The position numbers and the translations under genes were made by a program. DNA of 57,729 nucleotides from a virus. Below, in pieces: positions 25,847 to 32,677 of the stretch (positions are counted from its first letter, which is position 1; each line of letters opens with the position of its first letter). A model generated the notes under the pieces. That model made no database searches. It was not told the origin of the DNA and saw only the letters and a list, made by a program, of their open reading frames with translations. The stretch lies in the IMG/VR virus record IMGVR_UViG_3300042465_001383, positions 1 through 57,729 of that record. The stretch is one strand, 5' to 3'.

Positions 25847-26285
25847 CGCCCAGCGCCTTTTCCAGCACGTCAAGCTCATCAACCGACAGGCCAGAGATGT
25901 CCAGCGTGTGGCTGACCTGCATCGTGCCAGTGGTGGCGATCTCTACCTTCTCGCCGTACTTCTTGGGCTGCCTACGGGCCGCATTCCACTTCAGGCCGTC
26001 CATTGCAGCCCGTGCGTTGTTTGGGTCTATTCCGCCTGCCATCAACTTCAAAACGCATTCACGGATCAGGTCGCTGTCGTAATCGCCTTGGTCCTCGCGC
26101 GCGCGCGCATAGTCTGAAAGAAACTCCGGCTCTTCCCGCAGCCATCTCCGCACGGTTGGATAGGACGGCATCGTTTCTTTGTTGTCGTCCAAAAAGTTTA
26201 TGAGGCCAACGCCACCAGCGATAGCCTCTAGGATTTGATCCGCGATGTCTTGATCGAACGGTGTTTTCGGCCTGCCGCCTGCCAT
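25839..26285 (-). CDS. Terminase small subunit
   Basis: 148 residues. The N-terminal helix-turn-helix (ADQILEAIAGGVGL, then MPSYPTVRRWLREEPEF), the middle YARAREDQGDYDSDLIRECV oligomerisation region and WNAARRQPKKYGEK match the Sf6-like TerS layout. It recognises the packaging site and feeds DNA to TerL, encoded two genes downstream. A weak TATATT -10-like box lies about 20 bases upstream, but I see no good -35. Confidence 0.85.
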   Translation of the reverse strand: MAGGRPKTPFDQDIADQILEAIAGGVGLINFLDDNKETMPSYPTVRRWLREEPEFLSDYARAREDQGDYDSDLIRECVLKLMAGGIDPNNARAAMDGLKWNAARRQPKKYGEKVEIATTGTMQVSHTLDISGLSVDELDVLEKALGGA

Positions 26286-26348
26286 GATGTGGCCCTTTCA
26301 TAGATAGGATGCACACAATATAGATCAGGACATGCAGAAAAGATAGAT

Positions 26349-26366
26349 GGGGGGCAAAAGCCCCCC
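26349..26366 (-). terminator. Rho-independent terminator before the terminase operon
   Basis: Seven G-C pairs (GGGGGGC / GCCCCCC) around a TTTT loop, followed on the minus strand by ATCTATCTTTTCTG. It closes the small-gene cluster that ends at 26369 and separates it from terminase. Confidence 0.7.
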
Positions 26367-26368
26367 GA

Positions 26369-26698
26369 TCAGAAGTTGTAGTCGTAGAACTTGCGCGGCT
26401 CACGGGCGACACGGTGCTTGCCGTAGGCTGACCAGAAGTACCCATCGGCGCGCTTGTGGGCTTTGATCGGGGGGTTGCTTTCGTTCGCCACAATGAACCA
26501 CCGCTGGTCTTCCTGATTGGCGCAGTTGGCAGTGAAACCACCAGCGACAAAGTTTGGCACCCACGCCGGATCGCGCTGTGCATCCATCTCGCGGATGACG
26601 ATCTGCTTGCCTGACGGGCTGACCGACAGGATTTCAAAGGGTTGGACATCGGTGTAGCCGATCAGGTTCGCGTAGCCAGTGGGAAGTGTGCAGGTCAT
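26369..26698 (-). CDS. Hypothetical early-region protein
   Basis: 109 residues from the ATG at 26698, which has the shared leader (CCAACCAC, then GGAGA) before it. The sequence (MTCTLPTGYANLIGYTDVQ, then VIREMDAQRDPAWVPN and a Trp/Tyr-rich end) resembles small beta-rich phage proteins of unknown role. It is followed by a strong terminator. Confidence 0.65.
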   Translation of the reverse strand: MTCTLPTGYANLIGYTDVQPFEILSVSPSGKQIVIREMDAQRDPAWVPNFVAGGFTANCANQEDQRWFIVANESNPPIKAHKRADGYFWSAYGKHRVAREPRKFYDYNF

Positions 26699-26721
26699 TT
26701 TAATCTCCATGTGGTTGGGGG

Positions 26722-26937
26722 TCAGAAGGGGATAAAGTCTTCGAGGTCATACGCGGCCTTGCGGGCCTGCTTGGCGCAGTCGCACCACTCGGTATCGACA
26801 GGATGGCGCAGATTTTCAAACTCGGCCCGCATTGCGTACCATGCGTCCTCGGCTGCCAGTTGGGCGGGGGTGTCGATGCCCGCAACCATGCAGGCTTCTT
26901 CGTAGCTGTAGCAGGTTACACCATAAACGTCATACAT
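26722..26937 (-). CDS. Small acidic hypothetical protein
   Basis: 71 residues (MYDVYGVTCYSYEEACMV start). The ATG at 26937 carries the shared CCAACCAC-type leader with GGAGAC at ideal spacing, which fixes the start. Acidic and helical, no known domain. Confidence 0.65.
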   Translation of the reverse strand: MYDVYGVTCYSYEEACMVAGIDTPAQLAAEDAWYAMRAEFENLRHPVDTEWCDCAKQARKAAYDLEDFIPF

Positions 26938-26988
26938 GTCAGTCTCCATGTGGTTGGGGTTGGTGGGGGCCGAAGCCCCCGTTTGTTG

Positions 26989-27600
26989 TTAGACAGGACG
27001 GGCGATCTTGGTCTGCTTCACGCCGTCACGTTCACCATGTTCTTTGACGGTGGCTTTGACGGTCAGCGTCTCGGTCTTGCCGCCCAGAATTTTAGTGCCT
27101 TTGTAGATCACCACGTTGCCCTGCGCGTCATTCATTATGTGCAGGTAGGACGTGCCGAACTGGCCTTCCATCGTGACGATATGGCGGATGGTGACGGTGA
27201 AGTCGCGGCGCTCACCCACGGTGCCGATCCAGTTCGATGTCTCTGCCTCTTCAGCGCGCTTGGCTGCAAAGCCTGCCACACGGGCCTCTGCGCGGGCGAT
27301 CATGCCCATTACCGCGCGGGTCTGGGCTTCGGTCAGGCCGCCCCATTCCAGCACGTTGTCGCGCATGGCCTCGTAGAAGTCGCCTAGCGAGGCTTTGACC
27401 ACGGGGTGCAGGGCGTTGAGGTAGACCGTGCTGTTCACATCGGCGAACTCGCCGCAACGGAACAGGAAGTCGTCTGCGCGCTTGCCATCGGCAGTGCCGA
27501 TCCACTTTGCGTGGCGGGTCTTGTTCGCGTTGGCGCGGATGTTGCGCGCGATGGCATTTTCGTAGGAAAATTCGTTTTCGATGAAAGTTCCGCGTGTCAT
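26989..27600 (-). CDS. Conserved early phage protein with OB-like C-terminal domain
   Basis: 203 residues. Residues 1-110 are helical and include HPVVKASLGDFYEAMRDNVLE. Residues about 122-203 (WIGTVGERRDFTVTIRHI through KEHGERDGVKQTKIARP) follow a beta-barrel pattern seen in many phage proteins, with the KxH...GxKQT ending. A nucleic-acid binding role is possible but unproven. It is the first gene of promoter 27629-27657. A GC hairpin without a T-run lies after its stop (26965-26980). Confidence 0.65.
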   Translation of the reverse strand: MTRGTFIENEFSYENAIARNIRANANKTRHAKWIGTADGKRADDFLFRCGEFADVNSTVYLNALHPVVKASLGDFYEAMRDNVLEWGGLTEAQTRAVMGMIARAEARVAGFAAKRAEEAETSNWIGTVGERRDFTVTIRHIVTMEGQFGTSYLHIMNDAQGNVVIYKGTKILGGKTETLTVKATVKEHGERDGVKQTKIARPV

Positions 27601-27628
27601 GTCAGTCTCCGTGGTTGGTTGATGACCC

Positions 27629-27657
27629 TTGATACATCGTACTCAACACGCCGTCAA
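27629..27657 (-). promoter_or_regulatory. Early promoter P1 with GTACGAT spacer box
   Basis: Minus strand TTGACG, 17 bases, TATCAA. The spacer contains GTACGATG and the upstream AAAATAGTTGTTG is identical to that of two other promoters (P2, P3). It drives the 203-residue gene through a CCAACCAACCAC leader. Confidence 0.7.
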
Positions 27658-27671
27658 CAACTATTTTAAAT

Positions 27672-27700
27672 AAAAAAACCCCCACCGTTTCCGGCAGGGG
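27672..27700 (-). terminator. Rho-independent terminator
   Basis: On the minus strand CCCC and CCG pair with CGG and GGGG around a GAAA loop, followed by GTTTTTTTATTT. It ends the transcript of the 27768-28265 gene group just before promoter P1. Confidence 0.75.
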
Positions 27701-27767
27701 CAGGTGGGCGTTGAAGCCTAAGCAGAGAGTGCCAGCATCATAACACCAATGCGCCGCCAAACAAGGT

Positions 27768-28265
27768 CTATCCCACGCGCCGCTGCGTGATCGTAAACCA
27801 GACCTCTTCGATGGGCGTGAGGTTATGCGGCTCCACGATCCAGCAGTTGCCGTGGCCCAGATTGACCTCTTTGGCGTCAGACAGGAACCGCTTCTGACCG
27901 ATGCCACCCACGATCAGCATCGCCGCTGGGTCGTCGGTCGCGGTCACCAAGATCGCCATATCGGCCCGAAAGGATTCGAGCGACTTGAACAGCAGCCTGC
28001 CGCCCTCGTGGAATGACGCCTTAACGTCGATGCTCCACTCGCCAGCCCACAGGTCGGCCCCACTGTCGATGCCCAGTGCGGCGGGGCTGTACGGCAGTTG
28101 CAAAACCTTTGACACCGCCACCTCGGCCTTGATGCCCAGCAGGTCAACATTTTCCTGCGGGGCCTTCTGCTGATCTTTCACGCCACTGAGGCGGGCGATC
28201 TGCCACCGCAGAGCCGCGTTCTGGTCACAGGCCGACATCTCAGCCTTGGTCAGCTTTACTAGCAT
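27768..28265 (-). CDS. Possible PD-(D/E)XK-type nuclease-like protein
   Basis: 165 residues from the ATG at 28265 (TGATG with the small gene upstream). The middle has a nuclease-like order: EVAVSKVL (possible catalytic Glu), SGADLWAGEW (Asp), IDVKAS (D-x-K), then a basic and hydrophobic strand. That spacing is typical of PD-(D/E)XK folds, but the call is by motif alone. No restriction partner is near. Confidence 0.55.
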   Translation of the reverse strand: MLVKLTKAEMSACDQNAALRWQIARLSGVKDQQKAPQENVDLLGIKAEVAVSKVLQLPYSPAALGIDSGADLWAGEWSIDVKASFHEGGRLLFKSLESFRADMAILVTATDDPAAMLIVGGIGQKRFLSDAKEVNLGHGNCWIVEPHNLTPIEEVWFTITQRRVG

Positions 28266-28396
28266 CAGAACGGCACCTCCCCATCTTTGAACCATACCCC
28301 ATCCCAGTTGATCGGTGGGCGGGGCTGGGCTGCCACCTCCAGCAGCCCGATCCACCGCATGAACGACTTCAGATCGGCGGGGATCAAATCTTCCAC
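28265..28396 (-). CDS. Small hypothetical protein, 43 residues
   Basis: From a GTG at 28396: reads MEDLIPADLKSFMRWIG and ends WFKDGEVPF. It is coupled to the next gene by TGATG and overlaps the previous stop by 13 bases, leaving no gap in the operon. No known domain; helical N-terminus and Trp/Pro-rich C-terminus. Confidence 0.6.
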   Translation of the reverse strand: MEDLIPADLKSFMRWIGLLEVAAQPRPPINWDGVWFKDGEVPF

Positions 28397-28590
28397 CCTT
28401 GAGATGCGGAAATCCCCCTAATGGCCGCGACAACTGCACGGGCCTGCGTTGCGCTCTGGATCACAATATCCTTCTGACCCTCAACATTTAAATAAATTAC
28501 ATCGCCGCCTCGAATTACGGAGATGCATCCCTCTTTCGCGCCATCTTCCGAAATTGTCGCATCTCCAATCAGCGCCAAGCTGTCCTTCAT
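28384..28590 (-). CDS. Small hypothetical protein
   Basis: 68 residues from the ATG at 28590, with GGAGGTG ahead of it. Contains CISVIRGGDVIYLNVEGQ and a helical QSATQARAVVAAIRG. Unknown function, in the operon after the SprT-like gene. Confidence 0.6.
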   Translation of the reverse strand: MKDSLALIGDATISEDGAKEGCISVIRGGDVIYLNVEGQKDIVIQSATQARAVVAAIRGISASQGWKI

Positions 28591-28591
28591 C

Positions 28592-29200
28592 TCACACCTC
28601 CCCTTCCATGGGTTCGTTGCAGTCACCACAGATCAGGTGCGACCCCATCTTAGCCCACGCTTTGTTCCCGCAGCCGCATTCATGTTTAATTTTGCTCTTG
28701 TCCTTTTTCTTCTCGGCTTTGTCGCGGGGCTGGGTGAAGTATGGGATGTCGAACGGCATCAGGTCTTGCAGCGCCACGTCGAACGGCCCGCCCTCGTCAA
28801 TCATGTGCGTGACCTTGCGGCCCGTCATTTTGCCTGTGCCATCGGTCGGGGTCAGGCCCACGCGCAACATCATACTGGCCCATTCCATGTTGTGGTGGCC
28901 GCCCTTTGACGGCTTGCCAAACTCTTGCTGTTCAAGGTGGGTCATCTCATGCACCAGCGTCCCCAGCACCGCGCGGATGTCGCGGTCCATCGTGTTGGGG
29001 TTCAGGGCGATCTCGTGCGTGTGGTCGCCATCACGGTGTTTAAACTGCTCGGCGTGGAAGTACCCATTGGCACCAGTCCGGCGGGTTAGCGTGAACATCA
29101 CGGACGGCAGGCGCTGGTCGAACAGCGCCTTGTTGAACCAGTTGAACGCCTTTTCAAGGCCAACGTAGGTTTCTTCGGTGGGGGTCATGTAATTGGTCAT
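28592..29200 (-). CDS. SprT-like zinc metalloprotease
   Basis: 202 residues from the ATG at 29200, with the shared leader and GGAGAC ahead of it. HEMTH at 84-88 gives the HExxH zinc and catalytic motif, GHHNMEWASMM supplies the third ligand region, and the C-terminus has a zinc ribbon (CGCG then CGDC). SprT/SPRTN-type proteases cleave DNA-bound or crosslinked proteins. In phages they are usual in the early region; the target is unknown. Confidence 0.85.
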   Translation of the reverse strand: MTNYMTPTEETYVGLEKAFNWFNKALFDQRLPSVMFTLTRRTGANGYFHAEQFKHRDGDHTHEIALNPNTMDRDIRAVLGTLVHEMTHLEQQEFGKPSKGGHHNMEWASMMLRVGLTPTDGTGKMTGRKVTHMIDEGGPFDVALQDLMPFDIPYFTQPRDKAEKKKDKSKIKHECGCGNKAWAKMGSHLICGDCNEPMEGEV

Positions 29201-29225
29201 TGTCGTCTCCATTGCGGTTGGGGGG

Positions 29226-29453
29226 TTAGTCTTCAAGGCTCTCGTAACGGTACTCGTCTTCGGCGACATCGTCTTCAGCAAGGGCTTCGTCCCAGCCCTC
29301 GTTCTGCCAGTGGTCGTAGGCAGCTTCGGTTTCCTCTTCGGTCGGCTCGTCGCCGTCTTGGTCCCATTCGATGTCGCCGTAATCGCGCTCGGCGTAGAAG
29401 CCGTGGTCGCCGTAGGTGAAGTGGAAGCAGCGGTGTAGGTTCTTGAGGGCCAT
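29226..29453 (-). CDS. Highly acidic small protein
   Basis: 75 residues with 26 Asp or Glu and only a few basic residues, most of the acidity in the C-terminal two thirds (EWDQDGDEPTEEETEAAYD). It has its own early promoter and the shared leader. Charge and size resemble phage DNA-mimic inhibitors, but no family match is recognised, so the role is open. Confidence 0.65.
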   Translation of the reverse strand: MALKNLHRCFHFTYGDHGFYAERDYGDIEWDQDGDEPTEEETEAAYDHWQNEGWDEALAEDDVAEDEYRYESLED

Positions 29454-29489
29454 GATCGTCTCCGTGTGGTTGGTGGTGGTCGATGACCC

Positions 29490-29518
29490 CGTGTACATCG
29501 TACTTAACACAGGGTCAA
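29490..29518 (-). promoter_or_regulatory. Early promoter P2 with GTACGAT spacer box
   Basis: Minus strand TTGACC, 17 bases, TACACG (weak -10). The spacer holds AAGTACGATG and the bases ahead are AAAATAGTTGTTG as in P1 and P3. It precedes the acidic 75-residue gene. Confidence 0.6.
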
Positions 29519-29527
29519 CAACTATTT

Positions 29528-29755
29528 TTAATCCGCTGCGACGATGTCGCTGAAGAAGTCCAGAACCGCATCGCGGTTGTCGGCGGCGGTTTCCTCGAAC
29601 GACAGGAAGATACCATCGGTGTCGTACTTCCCGCAGATCAAGCCTGCCTTCAGCACGATCTGGCAGCCATTGCCCTCAGACCAGAACCGACCGATCTGTG
29701 CTGCACGGCGCTTGCCGACCCAGCGGTTGATTTGGTTTTGTGAGATGCTTGCCAT
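29528..29755 (-). CDS. Small hypothetical protein
   Basis: 75 residues: MASISQNQINRWVGKRRAAQ start and acidic end (AVLDFFSDIVAAD). The first 25 residues could be a short helix-turn-helix. Leader CCAACCACAGGAGG stands before the ATG and promoter P3 further up. Confidence 0.6.
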   Translation of the reverse strand: MASISQNQINRWVGKRRAAQIGRFWSEGNGCQIVLKAGLICGKYDTDGIFLSFEETAADNRDAVLDFFSDIVAAD

Positions 29756-29802
29756 CTCGGCCTCCTGTGGTTGGCGGCCACCACCATCGGTGGCCGTAAC
29801 CC

Positions 29803-29831
29803 TTCATATCGCGTCACATCGTACGATGCAA
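29803..29831 (-). promoter_or_regulatory. Early promoter P3 with full ATCGTACGAT palindrome
   Basis: Minus strand TTGCAT, 17 bases, TATGAA. The start of the spacer completes the perfect 10-base palindrome ATCGTACGAT, of which P1, P2 and P4 hold one half. AAAATAGTTGTTG precedes it as in P1 and P2. Confidence 0.7.
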
Positions 29832-29834
29832 CAA

Positions 29835-29963
29835 CTATTTTGTGGCCTTGCGAACAATTTTCTTAGCAGCACGGCGTTGCTGTCGGTTGCCATTTGGGTC
29901 GGGGTTAACCCTTTCGGCCAACCTTGAAACCGCCAGCCTCTTGCCTTTAAGCCCTTTAAGCAT
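29835..29963 (-). CDS. Small basic protein, 42 residues
   Basis: From the ATG at 29963 (MLKGLKGKRLAVSRLAER); ends QQRRAAKKIVRKATK. Strongly basic, overlapping the previous stop by 8 bases. Possibly nucleic-acid binding. Its end lies against promoter P3. Confidence 0.55.
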   Translation of the reverse strand: MLKGLKGKRLAVSRLAERVNPDPNGNRQQRRAAKKIVRKATK

Positions 29964-30180
29964 CGCCTTCGACCTCCAACATCCGGTCGGCCATAGCCCA
30001 CGACTGCCGCGCGATGGTGTACATATCTCGGTCATCCCTAATCAGCGCCTGCATGGCCAGCCCAGCCAGCCAGAGGCGGTCAGCAGCGCGGTCTGCGCCA
30101 TTTACTGGCATCGGTCTACCCTGCATCATCTCGACGCTGTAAAGGCCCTCTGGCGCGCCCTGTTCGATGTCGTCCTTCAT
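29956..30180 (-). CDS. Small helical protein, RLWLAG paralogue A'
   Basis: 74 residues. The core DRLWLAGLAMQALIRDD followed by WAMADRMLEVEG aligns with RLWLAGTIAAGMCANSD and AVELADKLLAEL in the gene at 30583-30777, so the two are paralogues. Coupled by ATGA to its upstream neighbour. Function unknown. Confidence 0.65.
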   Translation of the reverse strand: MKDDIEQGAPEGLYSVEMMQGRPMPVNGADRAADRLWLAGLAMQALIRDDRDMYTIARQSWAMADRMLEVEGDA

Positions 30181-30395
30181 TTCTTGCCCTCCAAGGCTTT
30201 GATACGGTTTTCGTGGTCTAGCATGATCTGGTGCGTCCTCAGCCAGTTTTGGTGGCTGTCGCCCCGCTCGAAGCCAAGCATGGCCTGAATGGCCAACTGT
30301 TCCTTGAACATTGCCTCTTGTTCAGGCGTCCGCTCGTCCGTGATGTAGACGCGCATCTGCTTCTCTTTGCCAAAAAGTTTCTTCAGCCACTTCAT
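30177..30395 (-). CDS. Small protein with MKWLKKLFG N-terminus, paralogue B'
   Basis: 72 residues from the ATG at 30395 (ATGA coupling). Residues 1-14 (MKWLKKLFGKEKQM) repeat the start of the adjacent gene B and form an amphipathic basic helix of the kind that binds membranes. The rest (DERTPEQEAMFKEQLAIQ) is helical and charged. Confidence 0.65.
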   Translation of the reverse strand: MKWLKKLFGKEKQMRVYITDERTPEQEAMFKEQLAIQAMLGFERGDSHQNWLRTHQIMLDHENRIKALEGKK

Positions 30396-30586
30396 TTCAT
30401 TTTCCTCATCTCGCAAAAAAGCACGTTGCCGTTTTTATCCACGTCATAAGTGATCTTGTGGGTGGGGTAGGGGTAACGGGTATAGAGTGCAGCATTAAAT
30501 TCTTCCCCAACGCATCCATATAGCATCTTTGGCGTCCTCATGCGGGTCTGCTTCCCTCTACCGAAAAGCTTCTTCAGCCATTTCAT
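30392..30586 (-). CDS. Small protein with MKWLKKLFG N-terminus, paralogue B
   Basis: 64 residues from the ATG at 30586. Begins MKWLKKLFGRGKQTRM, then diverges into CVGEEFNAALYTRYPYPTH and a short C-terminal strand. Shares its start with gene B'. Coupled on both sides by ATGA. Confidence 0.65.
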   Translation of the reverse strand: MKWLKKLFGRGKQTRMRTPKMLYGCVGEEFNAALYTRYPYPTHKITYDVDKNGNVLFCEMRKMK

Positions 30587-30777
30587 GTCTTCTTCTCCCA
30601 TCGGCTTCCCTTGTTCAGTTCCGCCAAAAGCTTGTCGGCCAGTTCCACGGCTTTCTGTTCTACCATATAAAGGCTTTTGTCGCTGTTAGCACACATACCA
30701 GCCGCAATCGTCCCCGCCAGCCACAGGCGCTTCATCTCGCGGCTGTTTTCTTCCAAAACTTCATTAGACCACAGCAT
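30583..30777 (-). CDS. Small helical protein, RLWLAG paralogue A
   Basis: 64 residues: helical, KRLWLAGTIAAGMCANSDKS and VELADKLLAELNKG. Paralogous to the gene at 29956-30180. With B, B' and A' it forms a four-gene block in the order A-B-B'-A'. Confidence 0.65.
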   Translation of the reverse strand: MLWSNEVLEENSREMKRLWLAGTIAAGMCANSDKSLYMVEQKAVELADKLLAELNKGSRWEKKT

Positions 30778-30958
30778 TTGTTATCCTCACCTTTTTGAAG
30801 TCCGCCTTAAGCTCCCGCCGCAGGTCAGACATTTTCTCGCCCTCGTACACCTGCCCCGCAGGCAGTTCGACCGTCCATCGGTCAGTGGTCTGGTAAAAGC
30901 GCACAGGGAAGCGTTGCCCCGTGGCCTCGAACAGCACCCAAAGATTATCTTCAGTCAT
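30764..30958 (-). CDS. Small hypothetical protein, first gene of leftward early cluster
   Basis: 64 residues from the ATG at 30958 (MTEDNLWVLFEATGQRFPVR). The CCAACCATGGAGGG leader fixes the start. Beta-type N-terminal half and basic helical C-terminal half. It is the first gene leftward from the divergent early promoter region. Confidence 0.65.
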   Translation of the reverse strand: MTEDNLWVLFEATGQRFPVRFYQTTDRWTVELPAGQVYEGEKMSDLRRELKADFKKVRITNAVV

Positions 30959-30983
30959 CCATCCCTCCATGGTTGGTGTTGGC

Positions 30984-31011
30984 ACCATACCAAACGCTCC
31001 GGCAGGCACAA
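30984..31011 (-). promoter_or_regulatory. Leftward early promoter P5
   Basis: Minus strand TTGTGC, 16 bases, TATGGT, with a T-rich stretch upstream. It faces away from P4 and starts the small-gene cluster 30958-29835. Confidence 0.6.
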
Positions 31012-31044
31012 TAAAAAAATGTTGGTATCAGCACATTTTTTCTG

Positions 31045-31073
31045 TTGCATCGTACTTTGCACTGTGCCATAAC
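31045..31073 (+). promoter_or_regulatory. Rightward early promoter P4
   Basis: TTGCAT, 17 bases, CATAAC. The -35 and first spacer bases form ATCGTAC, half of the palindrome in P3. It leads to the 93-residue gene through a CCAACCAACCACATGGAGAC leader. Confidence 0.65.
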
Positions 31074-31110
31074 AATCTCACGGAAACCAACCAACCACAT
31101 GGAGACTGAC

Positions 31111-31392
31111 ATGACCTTCAATTCCCCCATCGCCCTCGCCGACCAGTACGCCGCCGCCAAGGCCGCAGCCGATGACGCCATCGCCGCTCTGGACGCCCTC
31201 AAGGCCCAGATCAAGGCATCGGGCATCGAACGCCACATCGGCGTCACCTGTGACGTTGTCCTCGGCCTGTCCGAGCAGAAGCGCGTCGATAACACCCTGC
31301 TCCAGTCGTTCCTGTCGGCAGAGCAGATCGAAGCCTGCAAAAAGGCGATCTTGGTCGAGCGCATCACGATCAAAGCAAAGGGACTGAAATAA
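31111..31392 (+). CDS. Conserved small early protein
   Basis: 93 residues from the ATG at 31111 (MTFNSPIALADQYAAAK). Residues 8-42 are a helical, Ala-rich coiled coil, followed by a small alpha/beta part (VTCDVVLGLSEQKRVDN, then LSAEQIEACKKAI). This layout is common in phage early regions; no function is known to me. It is followed by a good terminator and the origin-like region. Confidence 0.65.
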   Translation: MTFNSPIALADQYAAAKAAADDAIAALDALKAQIKASGIERHIGVTCDVVLGLSEQKRVDNTLLQSFLSAEQIEACKKAILVERITIKAKGLK

Positions 31393-31430
31393 GGTCAGCG
31401 CTTCTGACCTAGTTTGACCCAAAAACGGCG

Positions 31431-31455
31431 AAAGGCTCCCTCTGGGGGCCTTTTT
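31431..31455 (+). terminator. Rho-independent terminator
   Basis: AAAGGC and CCC pair with GGG and GCCTTT around a TCT loop, followed by a run of T. It ends the 93-residue gene transcript just before the iteron region. Confidence 0.8.
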
Positions 31456-31459
31456 GCTA

Positions 31460-31760
31460 CGTTACGGATACCCTACCCGTTTCTACTAAACCATTGTTCC
31501 ATCAGTGCTTTTGAGTAGCGTAGAGTAGGTAGTAGCGTATCATCTTAATACAATATATTCTTCTACCCAAAATCATTCACCTTTAAGAGACTTTTAATAA
31601 TAACTCTCTATAAGACAATCTCAAGAGATACTCTACTCTACTACTTCTACTATATATATATATATATAATATATATATAAATAGACTATTAATAGTGTAA
31701 AAGTAGAGTATCCGTCCCCCCACCCAGTAGCGTAGCAAGGATACGCTACCCCCGCAGGTC
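31460..31760. other. Putative replication origin with iterons and AT-rich tract
   Basis: A gene-free stretch of about 300 bases. Five copies of a GGATACnCTACC-type iteron are present: direct at 31466, 31627 and 31739, inverted (GTAGnGTATCC) at 31532 and 31703. GTAGCGTA occurs at 31515, 31532 and 31727. Between the iterons lies an AT-only run (about 31650-31685) suited to strand opening. This is the classic layout of an iteron origin; the initiator is not identified. Confidence 0.6.
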
Positions 31761-31778
31761 TTTACATGGAATTAAAAA

Positions 31779-31798
31779 ACCACTAGTGGTGTTATACT
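31779..31798 (+). promoter_or_regulatory. Operator-like palindrome with -10 box
   Basis: ACCACTAGTGGT (31779-31790) is a perfect 12-base palindrome directly before TATACT (31793-31798). No good -35 is seen, so activation or repression by a dimeric regulator bound at the palindrome is likely. It precedes the 127-residue gene. Confidence 0.5.
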
Positions 31799-31822
31799 AA
31801 CAACCCTTATGGAGTTTTCCCA

Positions 31823-32206
31823 ATGGACGATCTGATCTTAGTTAGGAAGTTGAGCCGCGCAGAAGTCTTGGAAGGCACCCGAACGGGACGCCCGCCACGC
31901 ACAAAGTTTGCCCTGCGGAATTATGGCGACAAAGGCACCTGCCTGCTGGCACTGCCGTCTGGCCTGTACCAAGAGGGCGACAAGGCCGAATTTTATCTGT
32001 CTGGTCAGGGCTTCGCAATCCAGTTGACGCCCGATGGCAGCCGCCTGTTGACTGGCAAGAAGAACACCCGCACCGCCTCAATCCCCAAGGAAATCCGCGA
32101 ACGCTTGGCGGGTCTGCTGGAGGGGTCTGCTGAAATGGTGCCGCAGGAAATGGGGGATCGCATCTATTTCTTCGCGTTCTCGCAGCTAAGTGCCGCACCC
32201 CTGTAA
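31823..32206 (+). CDS. Hypothetical protein beside the origin
   Basis: 127 residues. N-terminal RKLSRAEVLEGTRTGRPPRTK, then a beta-rich body and a C-terminal part (TRTASIPKEIRERLAGL) that recalls SpoVT/AbrB-type swapped-hairpin proteins, though weakly. A DNA-binding role near the origin is plausible but unproven. Ends at a bidirectional terminator. Confidence 0.6.
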   Translation: MDDLILVRKLSRAEVLEGTRTGRPPRTKFALRNYGDKGTCLLALPSGLYQEGDKAEFYLSGQGFAIQLTPDGSRLLTGKKNTRTASIPKEIRERLAGLLEGSAEMVPQEMGDRIYFFAFSQLSAAPL

Positions 32207-32210
32207 AAGC

Positions 32211-32240
32211 AAAAGGGGGCCAAGATGGCCCCCTTCTTTT
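32211..32240. terminator. Bidirectional terminator between convergent genes
   Basis: GGGGGCC / GGCCCCC (7 pairs, 5-base loop) flanked by AAAA on the left and TTCTTTT on the right, so it works for both strands. It separates the rightward 127-residue gene from the leftward 128-residue gene. Confidence 0.8.
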
Positions 32241-32259
32241 CCGTCTGCGTGGCGCAGTG

Positions 32260-32646
32260 TTACGCCGCGTCTTCAAGGATGTTGTGGGACAGCTTGCCCA
32301 TCATATCGACCAGCGGGTTCAGGAAATCCACCTCTATCCCGATGTCACGGCCTTGGTCGATCAGACGGCCCACCGATGCAACGAAGGCATCGCGCTGGAT
32401 TTCCGCCACCGACTTCAGGCCGTTGATGTAATCCTCGGTGTCTTGGATCACGCTCTCAAAGCCGTCAAGGGCCTCGACGTGAATGAACTTGTATTCGGAA
32501 GAACCGCCAGCCTTGTAGCCGATGTTGGAGGTCAGTTCACGGGTGGAGAAGCCGACCGAAATTTCGATCTTTGGGGCAGTGAAGCCCTTGTTGGTCAACA
32601 GCTTTTCCAAGCGGGTGATTTCGCGCAGGATGTCAGAAGCGTTCAT
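32260..32646 (-). CDS. Hypothetical early protein
   Basis: 128 residues. Helical N-terminus (ASDILREITRLEKLLTNKG), a beta segment (KIEISVGFSTRELTS) and helical C-terminus. Its ATG carries the CCAACCAAGGAGAC leader and it has its own promoter. Unknown function. Confidence 0.6.
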   Translation of the reverse strand: MNASDILREITRLEKLLTNKGFTAPKIEISVGFSTRELTSNIGYKAGGSSEYKFIHVEALDGFESVIQDTEDYINGLKSVAEIQRDAFVASVGRLIDQGRDIGIEVDFLNPLVDMMGKLSHNILEDAA

Positions 32647-32677
32647 GGTAGTCTCCTTGGTTGGGTTACGTTCACTA

